From Pseudomonas sp. GD04091 (GTDB lineage: Bacteria; Pseudomonadota; Gammaproteobacteria; Pseudomonadales; Pseudomonadaceae): a DNA stretch of 64,000 bases. Under the pieces are notes generated by a model. The model saw nothing but the letters and a program-made list of their open reading frames with translations, ran no database searches and was not told the DNA's origin. The stretch covers positions 186,001 through 250,000 of the forward strand of contig NZ_JAOEBG010000004.1 in NCBI RefSeq assembly GCF_029836165.1. The letters run 5' to 3'. Both the position numbers and the translations under genes were made by a program. Below, piece by piece: positions 1-9,019 of this stretch (positions are counted from its first letter, which is position 1; each line of letters starts with the position of its first letter).

Positions 1-239
1 CCACCGGAGACGATGGCATCCACCACGCTCTCGTAGGAGGCGCTGACCACCAGTTCCACCGGCACCCCGGCGGCCTTGCCCAGGCGTTCGAGCAACGGCT
101 GGTGCTCCCGGGTCATGGCTTCGACGTTCTCGATTGGAATCACCGCCAGGCGCAGGCTGTGCGGGGTGCAACCGGCCTGCGCCTGACTGGCCAGCAGCGG
201 GGCCAGTGCCAGCAGGGCGATGCTTCTCAGTAGACCCAT
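1..239 (-). CDS. PhnD-type periplasmic binding protein, 3' end missing
   Basis: Only the first 79 or so codons are inside the window. The ATG is at 239-237 and overlaps the stop of the GGDEF/EAL gene by 13 bp. The protein opens with a signal peptide (MGLLRSIALLALAPLLA, cleaved near AQA-G). The mature start, with SLRLAVIPIENVEAM and later YESVVDAIVSG, resembles phosphate/phosphonate/transferrin-type binding proteins (PhnD/SsuA superfamily). It is downstream of and translationally coupled to a c-di-GMP enzyme, so a sensory partnership is as plausible as transport; that is inference. No transporter genes are visible on this side. The family call rests on a short segment. Confidence 0.6.
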   Translation of the reverse strand, partial: MGLLRSIALLALAPLLASQAQAGCTPHSLRLAVIPIENVEAMTREHQPLLERLGKAAGVPVELVVSASYESVVDAIVSG

Positions 240-2554
240 GCCTTTTCCTCGGCGCCGTTGAACGGGGGGTAGTCATGCAGTTGGCTGGGCGACAGTGGCC
301 GGCTGAAGTGGTAGCCCTGGGCGATGTCGCAACCGGCGAGCTTCAGGCACACCACCTGCTCGCGGGTTTCGACACCTTCGGCGACCACCTCCAGGCCCAG
401 GCGCTTGGCCAGGATGATGGTCGAGGACACGATCGGGCTGTCGTCATAGGCGTTGGACAGCGGGGCGATCAGGGCGCGGTCGATCTTGAGCTTGGACAGC
501 GGCAGCGATTGCAGGTGGGCGAAGCCTGCATAGCCCCGCCCGAAATCGTCCAGGCTGATGCCCAGCCCGGCTCTGCGCAGGCGATGCAGGTGCTCCAGGG
601 CGGTGCCTTCGGGGTCGAGCACGGTGGTCTCGGTGATCTCCAGTTCCAGGCGCTGCGCCGCGATGCCGTGGTAGTCGAGCTCGGCCAGCAGACGCTCGCT
701 GAAGTCGGCCTGGCGCAATTGCAGGGCCGACACATTGACGGCCAGCCGCGCGCCGTGATCGCGCGCGTTCCAGCGGGCGAGCTCCTCGCAGGCCAGGCGC
801 AGGACCTCCCAGCCCAGGTCGACGATGAAACCGCTGCGCTCGGCCACGCCGATGAAGCGGTCCGGGTAAAGCAGGCCGAACTGTGGATGATCCCAGCGCA
901 CCAAGGCTTCGTAGCCCAGCACCTGAAGGGTGTCGAGGCGGATCTGCGGCTGGTAGTGGAGGACGAACTGGCGCTCGGCCAGGGCGCTGCCAAACGCCTG
1001 TTCCAGGGTGAAGGCCTGGATATCGGTAAGGTTCAGCGACGGGTCGAAGAAGCGGTACTGGGCCCGGCCGGCCTGCTTGGCCGAGTACATGGCGGCGTCG
1101 GCGAAACGGATCAGCGCATCGATGTCCTGGCCGTCACGCGGGCAGATGCTCACGCCGACGCTGGGGCTGGTGTTGACCTCCTGGCCGTCCAGGGCATAGG
1201 TGGCGGACAGCTTCTCCACCAGGCCGCGGACCCAGCTGTCGATCTGCTCCTCGCTGCGCTCGCCGGCCAGCAGCACCACGAACTCGTCGCCGCCGAAGCG
1301 CGAGGCTTCGTCGCCCGGCTCGAGCAGGCGCTGGATGCGCCCGGCCACGGCTTGCAGCAGCAAGTCGCCGATCTTGTGGCCGAGCGAGTCGTTGATCGAC
1401 TTGAAGCGATCCATGTCGATGAACAGGATCGCCAGCAGGCGGCGTTTGCCGCGTTGCTGGGTGAGGGCGCGGGCCGCCACTTCGACGAACTGGCGGCGGT
1501 TGTGCAAGCCACTGAGGTGGTCGGTGGCGGCGGCGTGGCTGCTGCGCCGGTGTTCGTCCTCGAGGCGGCCGATCAACTGCTGGTTGACCTGCTGGGCATA
1601 CTCCAGCTCGCGAAACGCTTCCTGGCGCTTGTGCAACAGGCGCAGGCCCCAGGCCAGGCTGGCAAGGATCATCAGGGTCATGCTCAGGTTCAGCCAGAGC
1701 TGGCGGCTGGCGGTGAGCATGGCGGGGGCGAGGATTTCGTCATGGGCCTGGCTGACCACCACGCTGAAACCTCGATCGCTCACCCGTCGATACAGGCTCT
1801 GGTAGGGGCCGTCGAGGGTGTACTGGGTCAATTGCCCTGCTTCTTCGCCGCTGCCCGGCAGGCCGGGGACCAGGGTCGGCCCGGCCACCAGCACACCGCT
1901 GGTGTCGATGCGCAGGCGTTCCCGACCGTCGTCCTGAAGCAGGCGCACCAGCCCGGTGCGGCCCAGTTCGATGTGCTGGAACAGCACCGCCAGGTAGCCG
2001 ATGTCCAGCTGCACCACGAGGATGTTGTCGATCTCGCGGCCGGGCAGGTCGGTCAGGGGCAGGAGGAACGGCAGGCGCCAGTTGGGCAGCGCGGCATTCG
2101 CGGTGTCGGCTTGGGCATGGGGCATGAAGGCCTTGAAGCCGAACCGTGAGACGTGACTCTTGAGCTGGTCGAGCCAGGCCTGCGGCAGCTGCGCGGGTTC
2201 GTCACCGTGGCTGGAGGAGAGCAGGCGGCCTTGATGGTCGTACAGGCTCATGCGCTTGAACACCGGGTCTTCGGCGAGAATCCGCGCCAGGTTCAGGTTG
2301 CCCTGGCGCAGGCTCTTCATGTCGTCCTGGGTGACCCGACCCACGGCCTGGGCGCGGTCCACCAGCTGGCGCAGGTTCTCGGCGACGATGCTGGCCAGGT
2401 TCAGGTGCTCGGCGGCCTTGGCGGCCAGGGCGTCCTGTCGGGAGGCGGTCTTCTGGCTGATGTGCGAGCCCCAGAGGAAGGTGAGGGTGACGGCGCACAG
2501 CATCAGCAGCAGCAGGGGCAAGAGGCCTGCGGAGGAGAGAGAACGGCGGATCAC
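227..2554 (-). CDS. Membrane-bound GGDEF/EAL c-di-GMP enzyme with periplasmic sensor
   Basis: 775 aa, GTG start. Transmembrane helices lie at about residues 8-29 and 284-305 and enclose a periplasmic sensor domain of about 250 residues (Cache-like by size and position). A short coiled coil follows, then a GGDEF domain (RFGGDEFVVLLAG, GGDEF at 421-425) and an EAL domain (GYEALVRW, near 549-551). Both signature motifs are intact, so diguanylate cyclase and phosphodiesterase activity are both possible. The inhibitory I-site RxxD before GGDEF reads EPGD, so product inhibition there is probably lost. The gene overlaps the downstream binding-protein gene by 13 bp. A 9-bp stem covers its only Shine-Dalgarno candidate. 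Confidence 0.92.
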   Translation of the reverse strand: MIRRSLSSAGLLPLLLLMLCAVTLTFLWGSHISQKTASRQDALAAKAAEHLNLASIVAENLRQLVDRAQAVGRVTQDDMKSLRQGNLNLARILAEDPVFKRMSLYDHQGRLLSSSHGDEPAQLPQAWLDQLKSHVSRFGFKAFMPHAQADTANAALPNWRLPFLLPLTDLPGREIDNILVVQLDIGYLAVLFQHIELGRTGLVRLLQDDGRERLRIDTSGVLVAGPTLVPGLPGSGEEAGQLTQYTLDGPYQSLYRRVSDRGFSVVVSQAHDEILAPAMLTASRQLWLNLSMTLMILASLAWGLRLLHKRQEAFRELEYAQQVNQQLIGRLEDEHRRSSHAAATDHLSGLHNRRQFVEVAARALTQQRGKRRLLAILFIDMDRFKSINDSLGHKIGDLLLQAVAGRIQRLLEPGDEASRFGGDEFVVLLAGERSEEQIDSWVRGLVEKLSATYALDGQEVNTSPSVGVSICPRDGQDIDALIRFADAAMYSAKQAGRAQYRFFDPSLNLTDIQAFTLEQAFGSALAERQFVLHYQPQIRLDTLQVLGYEALVRWDHPQFGLLYPDRFIGVAERSGFIVDLGWEVLRLACEELARWNARDHGARLAVNVSALQLRQADFSERLLAELDYHGIAAQRLELEITETTVLDPEGTALEHLHRLRRAGLGISLDDFGRGYAGFAHLQSLPLSKLKIDRALIAPLSNAYDDSPIVSSTIILAKRLGLEVVAEGVETREQVVCLKLAGCDIAQGYHFSRPLSPSQLHDYPPFNGAEEKAWVY

Positions 2555-2895
2555 GGCTGGTTTTCCCCGGCCCTGGGTGATCGGGGAAAAATACGACAGA
2601 TAGATGACAGCGTGATGACTGGTGGCTTTTTGCCTTTAGTGGGTGTTCACAGCTTTGTGCGCATTCAACTTGTCAGTAACCGCCCAACAACCCACTTCAA
2701 AATCGCTGCACAGACAAACATCAAAACCAACGCCCAGGCCCCAACCCCCGCGACAAGTTGTCTGCTTGACTTACCAAACCGCAGCGCAATCCTTAACTTG
2801 ACTTAAAGGTCAGATTTTGTGATCGTGCGCGCCCTCCGTGTATCTCAGCACCAGAACAAAGCATGGGCAGCGCCTGACTGCCCAGAGGATCAACC
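2555..2895. promoter_or_regulatory. Divergent intergenic region with hairpin and direct repeats
   Basis: This 341-bp stretch separates the GGDEF/EAL gene (minus) from the molybdenum hydroxylase operon (plus). It is clearly richer in A+T than its flanks. Next to the minus-strand GTG is a perfect inverted repeat, TTTTCCCCG at 2561-2569 and CGGGGAAAA at 2582-2590. On the plus side the nonamer CTTGACTTA occurs twice, at 2765-2773 and 2797-2805, 32 bp apart (about three helical turns). AGAGGA at 2884-2889 is the ribosome site for the gene at 2896. No convincing gene lies inside it. Confidence 0.6.
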
Positions 2896-5727
2896 ATGTC
2901 CAACCGTGATATTTCCCGGCGTTCATTCCTGCAAGGCGGGCTGATCGCCGGTGTCGGCGTGACCCTGGCGCCGCTCGGCAGCCAGGCGTTCGCCGCCCTG
3001 ATGGAAAACAAGGTCACCACTTCGCCGCAGAAGTGGATGAACCACGACGGCAAGGCGCGTTTCCGTAACGACGCGTTGTCCAAGGTCTGTGGCAACAAGG
3101 TGTTCGCTCGCGACATCCGCGCCAAGGACATGCCCGGCTGGCCGCAGCAGCAAGGCCACGCGATGCTGCTCAAGGCCACCAAGGCCGACCGCATCTATGC
3201 CGGCTACGACCTGTCGCTGCTGGGCGCCAAATTGCAGCCTGATCGCATCGTCACCGCCGACGACCTGAAGAAGGACGGCATTGCCTGGCCCGAGGCCCAC
3301 TCGCCGGACCCACTGCTGCCGCCAGGCCAGGTGCCGATGTTCATCGGCCACCCGGTGGCGATCCTGATCTGGAACGACTTCGAGCGTTTCCGCAAGGCCA
3401 AGCTCAAGCTGCAGTTCAACGACCAGGCGATCCGCTACGGCGCCCCGGCGCCGCTGTATCAGCGCGACCCCTACGGCAGCTTCCGTTTCGTGCGCGTGGG
3501 CGGCAAGACGCCGTTCGACGAGGACGAATACTCGAGCCTGAAGAACACCATGCTGTTCCCCACCATCCTCGCCCGCAAACCGGTGTGGACCGCCGAGCCC
3601 AAGCAGCACGGCAATCTCACCGAGCAGGGCATGTTCTACGCCCAGCGCATCGACGAGCAGCTCAAGCAGCCGCCCGAGGACTGGCTGCTGTTCGACGAAC
3701 GCTACAAGACCCCGTCCATCGAGCCGGCGGCGCTGGAGCCGGACAACGGCAACGGCTGGTACGACCCGGCCACCGGCACCCTGCATTTCGTCGTGGCCAC
3801 CCAGTGCCCGTTCGAAGTCGCGCAGGAATGCGTGCACATGATCAAGCCGTCGCGTTTCGGCCTGAAGCACCTGAACATGCACCCGGGCTACACCGTCGGC
3901 TACGGCTCCAAGGACAACAACATCTTCGTGTTCTACGCCGCCGTTGCCGCCCTGTACGGCGCCGGTGTGCCGATCCGCCTGGCCAACGACCGCTACGAGC
4001 AGTTCCAGAGCGGTATCAAGCGCCACCCGTTCGACATCCGCTACCAGCTGGCAGTGGACAAGAAGGACATGAGCTTCCAGATCTTCCGCGCCGACATGAC
4101 CGTCGATGGTGGCGGGCGCATCAACTACAGCCCCTCGGTGGCGGCCGTGGGCGCCACCGCGGCGCAATCGATCTACTACATGCCGCAGAACGACCTGTCG
4201 GTGACCGCCTACCATTCGCGTGGCGTCGAGGCCGGCTCCATGCGCGGCTATGGCACCCTGCAGAGCATGGCCGCCACCGAGATGATGGTCGACGAGATCG
4301 CCGACCGCCTGGGGGTGGATGCCATCGAGCTGCGGCGCAAGAACGCGCTCAAGTCCGGCATGAAGAACACCCAGGGCGCGGTGCCCGCCGGGGCCCTGCG
4401 CCTTCACGAGATCCTCGACAAGGCCGCCGAGCACGAATGGTGGAAGCACCGCCATGCGCGCAAGCAGGCCGAGGACGCCAAGGATCACGACAACTGGTAC
4501 GGCGTGGGCTTCGCCATCACCCAGAAGGACTTCGGCACCGGCTCCGAAGCGCCGATGGCGGCGGTGGAGTTCACGGCTGACGGGCGCATCACCCTGCGCC
4601 ATATCGGCACTGAGCTGGGCACCGGCATGTCCACCTCCCAGGCCCTGGTGGTCAGCGACTTCCTCGGCCGCGTCGCCGACGAGGTCAAGACCGCGCAGAC
4701 CGAATGGCCCGAGCTGCAACTGAGCACCAGCGGCAACCCGTACCTGATCAGCCAGGCCGAACAGGACGCCGCACTGCGTAACCCGCGTTGGGTCGGCAAG
4801 CTGGCTTCGCCGTCGTCGGCGACCAACTCGGCGTTCTACTTCAGCCATGCCACCCGCGAAGCGGCACGCGTGCTGTTCAACCACGGCCTGTGGCCGGCGG
4901 CCATGGCCCTGTGGAGCCAGGGCCCGTTCGGCGGCCAGGCCAACCCGCTGGTGGTGCGCCGCGAGAACGCGGTGTGGGTCAACGGCGAGCTGACCGGCAA
5001 CGGCCTGGCGCCGATCCCCTTCGCCACGCTGGCCAGGAAGGCCCACGAGATGGGCCTGGTCACCGGCGTCAGCGTGCACGGTTTCAACCGCTGGAGCTGG
5101 GCCGAGGCTGACTTCGTCATCGATGGCGTGCGCGAGCGCCTGCCGCTCGATGCCGTTGCGGTCAAGTACGGCGACGGCGCGGTGAACGCGAAGAAGGCGC
5201 AGATGAACAGCGCCGGCTTCCACCTGCTGGACCGGCAGAACGCCGAGTACCCGGCCACCCAGCTGAACAACGCCATGGTCACCTACTACAGCCCGGTGGC
5301 GACCATCGTCGAGGTCAAGGTCAACAAGGGCAGTGGCGAGGTTCACGTGCTCAACCACCACAGCTGGGTCGAGTGCGGCCGGGTGTTGGTGCCCGAACTG
5401 GTCAAGGGCCAGCTCGAAGGCGGTATCGCCATGGGCATCGGCCACGCCTTGCTGGAAGAAATGCCGCTGTACGAGGGTGGTCCGGGCGAGGGCGACTGGA
5501 ACTTCAACCGTTACCGCCTGCCGATGGCCCGGCACGTGGCGGTGTGGAAGCAGACCTCGGAGATCCTGCCGCCGCTGTCGCCCACAGACCCGTCCAAGGG
5601 CATCGCCGAAGTGGTGATGATCCCGGTGGTCGGCGCCATCGGCAACGCCGTGGCCCACGCCATCGGCAAGCGCGTGCGCGACCTGCCCATCACCCCCGCC
5701 CGAGTCAAGGAGGCCCTCAATGGCTGA
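2896..5727 (+). CDS. Molybdenum hydroxylase large subunit (IorB/aldehyde dehydrogenase type)
   Basis: 943 aa. It has a clear Tat signal (SRRSFLQGG at residues 8-16, then a hydrophobic stretch to about 33), so the folded enzyme should reach the periplasm. The body is the xanthine dehydrogenase-family molybdopterin subunit seen in isoquinoline 1-oxidoreductase, nicotinate dehydrogenase and cytochrome-linked aldehyde dehydrogenases. Visible motifs include SMRGYGTLQS (cofactor loop) and, near residue 905, GIAEVVMIPVVGAIGNAV, where the catalytic Glu is kept but the usual GxGE-P context is altered. There is no FAD subunit; electrons would pass through the 2Fe-2S protein and cytochrome encoded next. 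It overlaps the 2Fe-2S gene by 8 bp. The substrate cannot be read from sequence: an aldehyde or N-heterocycle is likely. Confidence 0.9.
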   Translation: MSNRDISRRSFLQGGLIAGVGVTLAPLGSQAFAALMENKVTTSPQKWMNHDGKARFRNDALSKVCGNKVFARDIRAKDMPGWPQQQGHAMLLKATKADRIYAGYDLSLLGAKLQPDRIVTADDLKKDGIAWPEAHSPDPLLPPGQVPMFIGHPVAILIWNDFERFRKAKLKLQFNDQAIRYGAPAPLYQRDPYGSFRFVRVGGKTPFDEDEYSSLKNTMLFPTILARKPVWTAEPKQHGNLTEQGMFYAQRIDEQLKQPPEDWLLFDERYKTPSIEPAALEPDNGNGWYDPATGTLHFVVATQCPFEVAQECVHMIKPSRFGLKHLNMHPGYTVGYGSKDNNIFVFYAAVAALYGAGVPIRLANDRYEQFQSGIKRHPFDIRYQLAVDKKDMSFQIFRADMTVDGGGRINYSPSVAAVGATAAQSIYYMPQNDLSVTAYHSRGVEAGSMRGYGTLQSMAATEMMVDEIADRLGVDAIELRRKNALKSGMKNTQGAVPAGALRLHEILDKAAEHEWWKHRHARKQAEDAKDHDNWYGVGFAITQKDFGTGSEAPMAAVEFTADGRITLRHIGTELGTGMSTSQALVVSDFLGRVADEVKTAQTEWPELQLSTSGNPYLISQAEQDAALRNPRWVGKLASPSSATNSAFYFSHATREAARVLFNHGLWPAAMALWSQGPFGGQANPLVVRRENAVWVNGELTGNGLAPIPFATLARKAHEMGLVTGVSVHGFNRWSWAEADFVIDGVRERLPLDAVAVKYGDGAVNAKKAQMNSAGFHLLDRQNAEYPATQLNNAMVTYYSPVATIVEVKVNKGSGEVHVLNHHSWVECGRVLVPELVKGQLEGGIAMGIGHALLEEMPLYEGGPGEGDWNFNRYRLPMARHVAVWKQTSEILPPLSPTDPSKGIAEVVMIPVVGAIGNAVAHAIGKRVRDLPITPARVKEALNG

Positions 5728-6259
5728 CCGCAAGTTGCAACTGACCCTCAACGGTCAATCTGTCGTCACCGAAGTGGTCCCCGATGACCTGGCGATGATC
5801 GACTACCTGCACGAATACCAGAACCTCACAGGCTCCCGCCTGGGCTGCGGCCAGGGCATCTGCCATGCCTGCGTGGTGATCGTCGACAACCCCGACGGCA
5901 CCAGCGAGGAAGTGCGCACCTGCATCACCGGCGCGCACTACTTCGAGGGCAAGAAGGTGCGGACCATCGAAGGCCACGCCAAGCTGGACGAAGCCGGCAA
6001 CCCCGGCGAGCTGAACCCGATCCAGCAGAAATTCGTCGACCGCTTCGCCTTCCAGTGCAGCTACTGCGCGCCGGGCTTCGTCAACGCCGCCACGGTGCTG
6101 GTGGAAAAGGCCCAGCGCAAGGCGCTGAAGAAAAGCGAGCTCGAGGATGCCATCGAGGCCAGCCTCGGCCACCACGTGTGCCGCTGCACCGGTTACGTAC
6201 GCTACTACGAGGCTACCCGCGAAGTGCTGGGCGACCTCGGCCTGGTCAAGGAGGGTTGA
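5720..6259 (+). CDS. 2Fe-2S small subunit of molybdenum hydroxylase (IorA type)
   Basis: 179 aa. It is a two-cluster ferredoxin subunit: a plant-type cluster near the N-terminus (GCGQGICHACVV plus a later RTCITG) and the alpha-helical second cluster (FQCSYCAPGFVNAA and CRCTGYVRYYE). It shuttles electrons from the molybdenum centre to the cytochrome. It has no signal peptide of its own, so it is expected to be exported with the Tat-tagged large subunit. The ATG at 5720 lies 8 bp inside the large-subunit gene behind a strong AAGGAGG at 5707-5713. It is followed 3 bp later by the cytochrome gene. Confidence 0.93.
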   Translation: MADRKLQLTLNGQSVVTEVVPDDLAMIDYLHEYQNLTGSRLGCGQGICHACVVIVDNPDGTSEEVRTCITGAHYFEGKKVRTIEGHAKLDEAGNPGELNPIQQKFVDRFAFQCSYCAPGFVNAATVLVEKAQRKALKKSELEDAIEASLGHHVCRCTGYVRYYEATREVLGDLGLVKEG

Positions 6260-6261
6260 GC

Positions 6262-7473
6262 ATGACGCGTGTTCTCAACGGTCTGGCCCTGGCCATTGGC
6301 GCCGTGCTGGCGTTCAGTGCCCAGGCCGATGACCAGGCACTGGTCAAGCGCGGCGAGTACCTCGCCCGCGCCGCCGACTGCATGGCCTGCCACACCGCCG
6401 AAGGTGGCGCGCCCTATGCCGGCGGCCTGCCGATCCATTCGCCGTTCGGCACCATCTACGGCACCAACATCACCCCGGACAAGCAGTACGGCATCGGCAA
6501 CTACAGCAGCGACGAGTTCTTCGCCGCCCTCACCGAAGGCAAGCGCAAGGACGGTGCCAACCTGTACCCGGCCATGCCCTACACCTCGTACCACCTGGTC
6601 AAGCGCGAGGACTCCGATGCGATCCACGCCTACCTGATGACCGTGGCGCCGATCAACCGCCCGGCGCCGGAAACCAGCCTGAGCTTCCCGTTCAACGTGC
6701 GCACCGGCCTGATGGGCTGGAACATGCTGTACGGCAAGAGCGTGCAGCTGGAGGAAGGCAAGGGCAACAGCGAAGCCTGGAAGCGCGGGCAGTACATGGT
6801 CGAAGTGCTCGGCCACTGCGGCGAGTGCCACACCCCGCGCAACCCCATCGGCGCGCTGCAGCAGGACAAGCGCCTGACCGGCGGCCTGCTGCTCGGCTAC
6901 CTGGCGCCGAGCCTGCTGGCCCAGGACCTGGCCGACCGTGGCTGGACCCACGCCGACCTGGCGACTTTCCTCAAGCACGGCATCAGCGCCCAGGGCAGCA
7001 TGTTCAACGAGATGTACCCCGTGGTGCACCACAGCACCCAGCATCTGGAGGACAGCGACCTGTCGGCGATGGCCACCTACCTGCTGGGCGACCAGCCACC
7101 GGCGGCGAAGATCGTCCAGACCGTGGCCCACGAGACCCTCGGCGCAAGCGCCAAGCGTGGCCGTCAGCAGTACCTCAACGTCTGCGCCGGCTGCCATGGC
7201 GGCGAGGGCGAGGGCAAGCCGCATATCGCCGTGGCCATGGCGGGCAACACCGTTCTGCGCCAGGCCGACTCGCGCAACCTGGTCAAGGCGATCGTCGACG
7301 GCATCCGCGAACAGCAGTTCACCGGCTTCGAGCGCATGCAGCCGATGCCAGGGTTCGCCGACAAGCTCGACGATCAGCAGCTGACCGACATGGTCAACTA
7401 CCTGCGCGAGACCTGGGGCGGCCTGCCGGGCGACCTGACCACCGAGCAGCTGGCGCAGCTGAAGGCGGACTGA
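6262..7473 (+). CDS. Triheme cytochrome c subunit of the molybdenum hydroxylase
   Basis: 403 aa with a Sec signal peptide (MTRVLNGLALAIGAVLAFSA, cleavage near AQA-DD). Three covalent haem sites are visible: CMACH, CGECH and CAGCH, the arrangement of the cytochrome subunits of alcohol/aldehyde dehydrogenases (AdhB-like). It would pass electrons from the molybdenum enzyme to the respiratory chain in the periplasm. The ATG at 6262 is chosen because GGAGG lies just upstream and the signal peptide starts there. It is third in a tight operon (gaps 2-3 bp). Together with the two upstream subunits it forms a complete membrane-linked dehydrogenase. Confidence 0.92.
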   Translation: MTRVLNGLALAIGAVLAFSAQADDQALVKRGEYLARAADCMACHTAEGGAPYAGGLPIHSPFGTIYGTNITPDKQYGIGNYSSDEFFAALTEGKRKDGANLYPAMPYTSYHLVKREDSDAIHAYLMTVAPINRPAPETSLSFPFNVRTGLMGWNMLYGKSVQLEEGKGNSEAWKRGQYMVEVLGHCGECHTPRNPIGALQQDKRLTGGLLLGYLAPSLLAQDLADRGWTHADLATFLKHGISAQGSMFNEMYPVVHHSTQHLEDSDLSAMATYLLGDQPPAAKIVQTVAHETLGASAKRGRQQYLNVCAGCHGGEGEGKPHIAVAMAGNTVLRQADSRNLVKAIVDGIREQQFTGFERMQPMPGFADKLDDQQLTDMVNYLRETWGGLPGDLTTEQLAQLKAD

Positions 7474-7476
7474 GCC

Positions 7477-8448
7477 GTGCAGCATCTGGACCTGCAAGTG
7501 GTGCGACAGGCGGCGCAATGGTCGCGCGATGGCCTGCGTGTCTGGCTGTGCACCGTGCTCTGCACCTATGGCTCGGCGCCTCGCGCGCCGGGCTCGCTGC
7601 TGGCGGTCAACGACCAGGGGCACTGGGTCGGCTCGCTGTCCGGTGGTTGCGTCGAGGAGGATTTCCTCGAACGCGTCGGCGCGGGCGAGTTCAGCGATGC
7701 GGTGGCCGTGGTGCGCTATGGCGATGGCAGCGACAGCCGGTCGAACATCCGTCTGCCCTGTGGCGGCATCCTCGATGTGCTGGTGGAGAACCTGCCGGGC
7801 GACTGCGCCACCCAGGCGCACCTGGGCGAGCTGGAGGCGGCGCTGCTGGGCCGTCGTCGGCTGCTGCGCGAAGTCGACCTGCGCACGGGCGAGCGCCGGG
7901 TGCGGGACGACCAGCATCAGGGGCCACGGGTGGAGCAGGGCAGCGACAGCGTGCGCCTGCGCGTCGGCGCCGCCCAGCGCCTGCTGCTGGCGGGCTACTC
8001 CAGCGTCGCGCACTTCTGCGCCGAGTTCGGCAAGGGCCTCGGCTTCGAGGTGGTGCTGTGCGATCCCCGTGACGAGGTGATGGACAACGTGGTGCTCGAC
8101 GGGATAGAAATCCGCCGTGAACTGCCTTCGCGGTTCATCGCCAACGGCGGCTGCCACCGTGACACCGCGGTGGTGGCGCTCACCCACGACCCGAAGATCG
8201 ACGACCTGGCCATGCTCGAAGCGGTACACACCGAAGCTTTCTACATAGGCGTGATGGGCTCGCGAGCCACCTCGGAAAAGCGCCGTGAACGCCTGCGCCG
8301 CATCGGCGGGCTCGGCGACGCCGAGATGGCGCGCATCCATGCGCCCATCGGCCTCAACCTGGGCAGCAAGACCCCGGCGGAAATCGCCCTGGCGGTGCTG
8401 GCCGACATCCTCCGGACCCGCAGCGGCATCGCCCGCGAGGCCTTGTGA
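7477..8448 (+). CDS. XdhC/CoxI-family molybdoenzyme maturation factor
   Basis: 323 aa, GTG start 3 bp after the cytochrome stop. The N-terminal XdhC_CoxI domain (VLCTYGSAPRAPGS, SLSGGCVEEDF) and C-terminal Rossmann domain (LLLAGYSSVAHFCAEF, then THDPKIDD and YIGVMGSRAT) are both present at full family length. XdhC proteins bind the molybdenum cofactor, help insert its sulfido ligand and deliver it to xanthine dehydrogenase-family enzymes. Its place directly after the structural genes and its 4-bp overlap with the next gene indicate a dedicated chaperone for this enzyme. Confidence 0.9.
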   Translation: MQHLDLQVVRQAAQWSRDGLRVWLCTVLCTYGSAPRAPGSLLAVNDQGHWVGSLSGGCVEEDFLERVGAGEFSDAVAVVRYGDGSDSRSNIRLPCGGILDVLVENLPGDCATQAHLGELEAALLGRRRLLREVDLRTGERRVRDDQHQGPRVEQGSDSVRLRVGAAQRLLLAGYSSVAHFCAEFGKGLGFEVVLCDPRDEVMDNVVLDGIEIRRELPSRFIANGGCHRDTAVVALTHDPKIDDLAMLEAVHTEAFYIGVMGSRATSEKRRERLRRIGGLGDAEMARIHAPIGLNLGSKTPAEIALAVLADILRTRSGIAREAL

Positions 8449-9008
8449 GCGTCGTCGCGCTGGTGCTGGCGGCGGGCCAGGGTTCGCGTTTCGGTGCGGA
8501 CAAGCGGCGGGCATTGCTGGGCGATGGCCGCAGCCTGCTGCAGCACAGCGTCGAGCGTGCCCTGGCGGTGTTCGGCGAGGTGCGCGTGGTGCTGCGTGAC
8601 GGCGAACGGGCCGAGGACCTGCGGCTGCCCGGTGGCTGTCGCATTGTCGCCAGCCCCGATGCTCGGCTGGGCATGGGCCATAGCCTGGCGGCCGGTGTCG
8701 CTTCGCTGGCCGACAGCGAGGCGCTGGCGGTGGCCATCGTGCTGGGCGACATGCCCTGGATCGAGCCGGGGACGCTGCGCCAACTGGTTGCGACGGCCAG
8801 GGCTTCGGCCATCGTGGTGCCACGCCACCAGGGGCAGAACGGGCATCCTGTGCTGTTCGGCCGCGACTTCTGGCCCGAACTGACGGCGCTGGCCGGCGAC
8901 GAAGGTGCGCGCTCGCTGCTGCAACGGCATCGCGAGCGGATGGTGGTGCTCGAAGTGAGCGACCCAGGTGTGTTGCGGGACGTCGATACGCCCGGTGCAC
9001 TCGACTAG
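8445..9008 (+). CDS. MocA/MobA-like molybdenum cofactor nucleotidyltransferase
   Basis: 187 aa, GTG start overlapping the xdhC-like stop (GTGA). It shows the NTP-transferase signature [17 protein letters not shown], followed by [13 protein letters not shown] and [13 protein letters not shown]. Proteins of this family attach CMP or GMP to molybdopterin. Xanthine dehydrogenase-family enzymes of bacteria commonly carry the cytosine dinucleotide (MocA), which fits an operon for an aldehyde- or isoquinoline-oxidase-type enzyme. Whether it is CTP- or GTP-specific cannot be decided by eye. It is the last gene of the operon; a hairpin follows within 60 bp. Confidence 0.87.
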   Translation: MSVVALVLAAGQGSRFGADKRRALLGDGRSLLQHSVERALAVFGEVRVVLRDGERAEDLRLPGGCRIVASPDARLGMGHSLAAGVASLADSEALAVAIVLGDMPWIEPGTLRQLVATARASAIVVPRHQGQNGHPVLFGRDFWPELTALAGDEGARSLLQRHRERMVVLEVSDPGVLRDVDTPGALD

Positions 9009-9019
9009 ACTCCCCGGGG

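Noticed and set aside
134..2149. Long plus-strand frame opposite the GGDEF/EAL gene
   Set aside because: No recognisable domain; the minus strand carries complete GGDEF and EAL motifs.
2923..5751. Long open frame on the minus strand opposite the molybdenum hydroxylase gene
   Set aside because: It has low-complexity His/Gly/Val-rich composition, no motifs and no ribosome site; it is a shadow caused by high GC at third positions.
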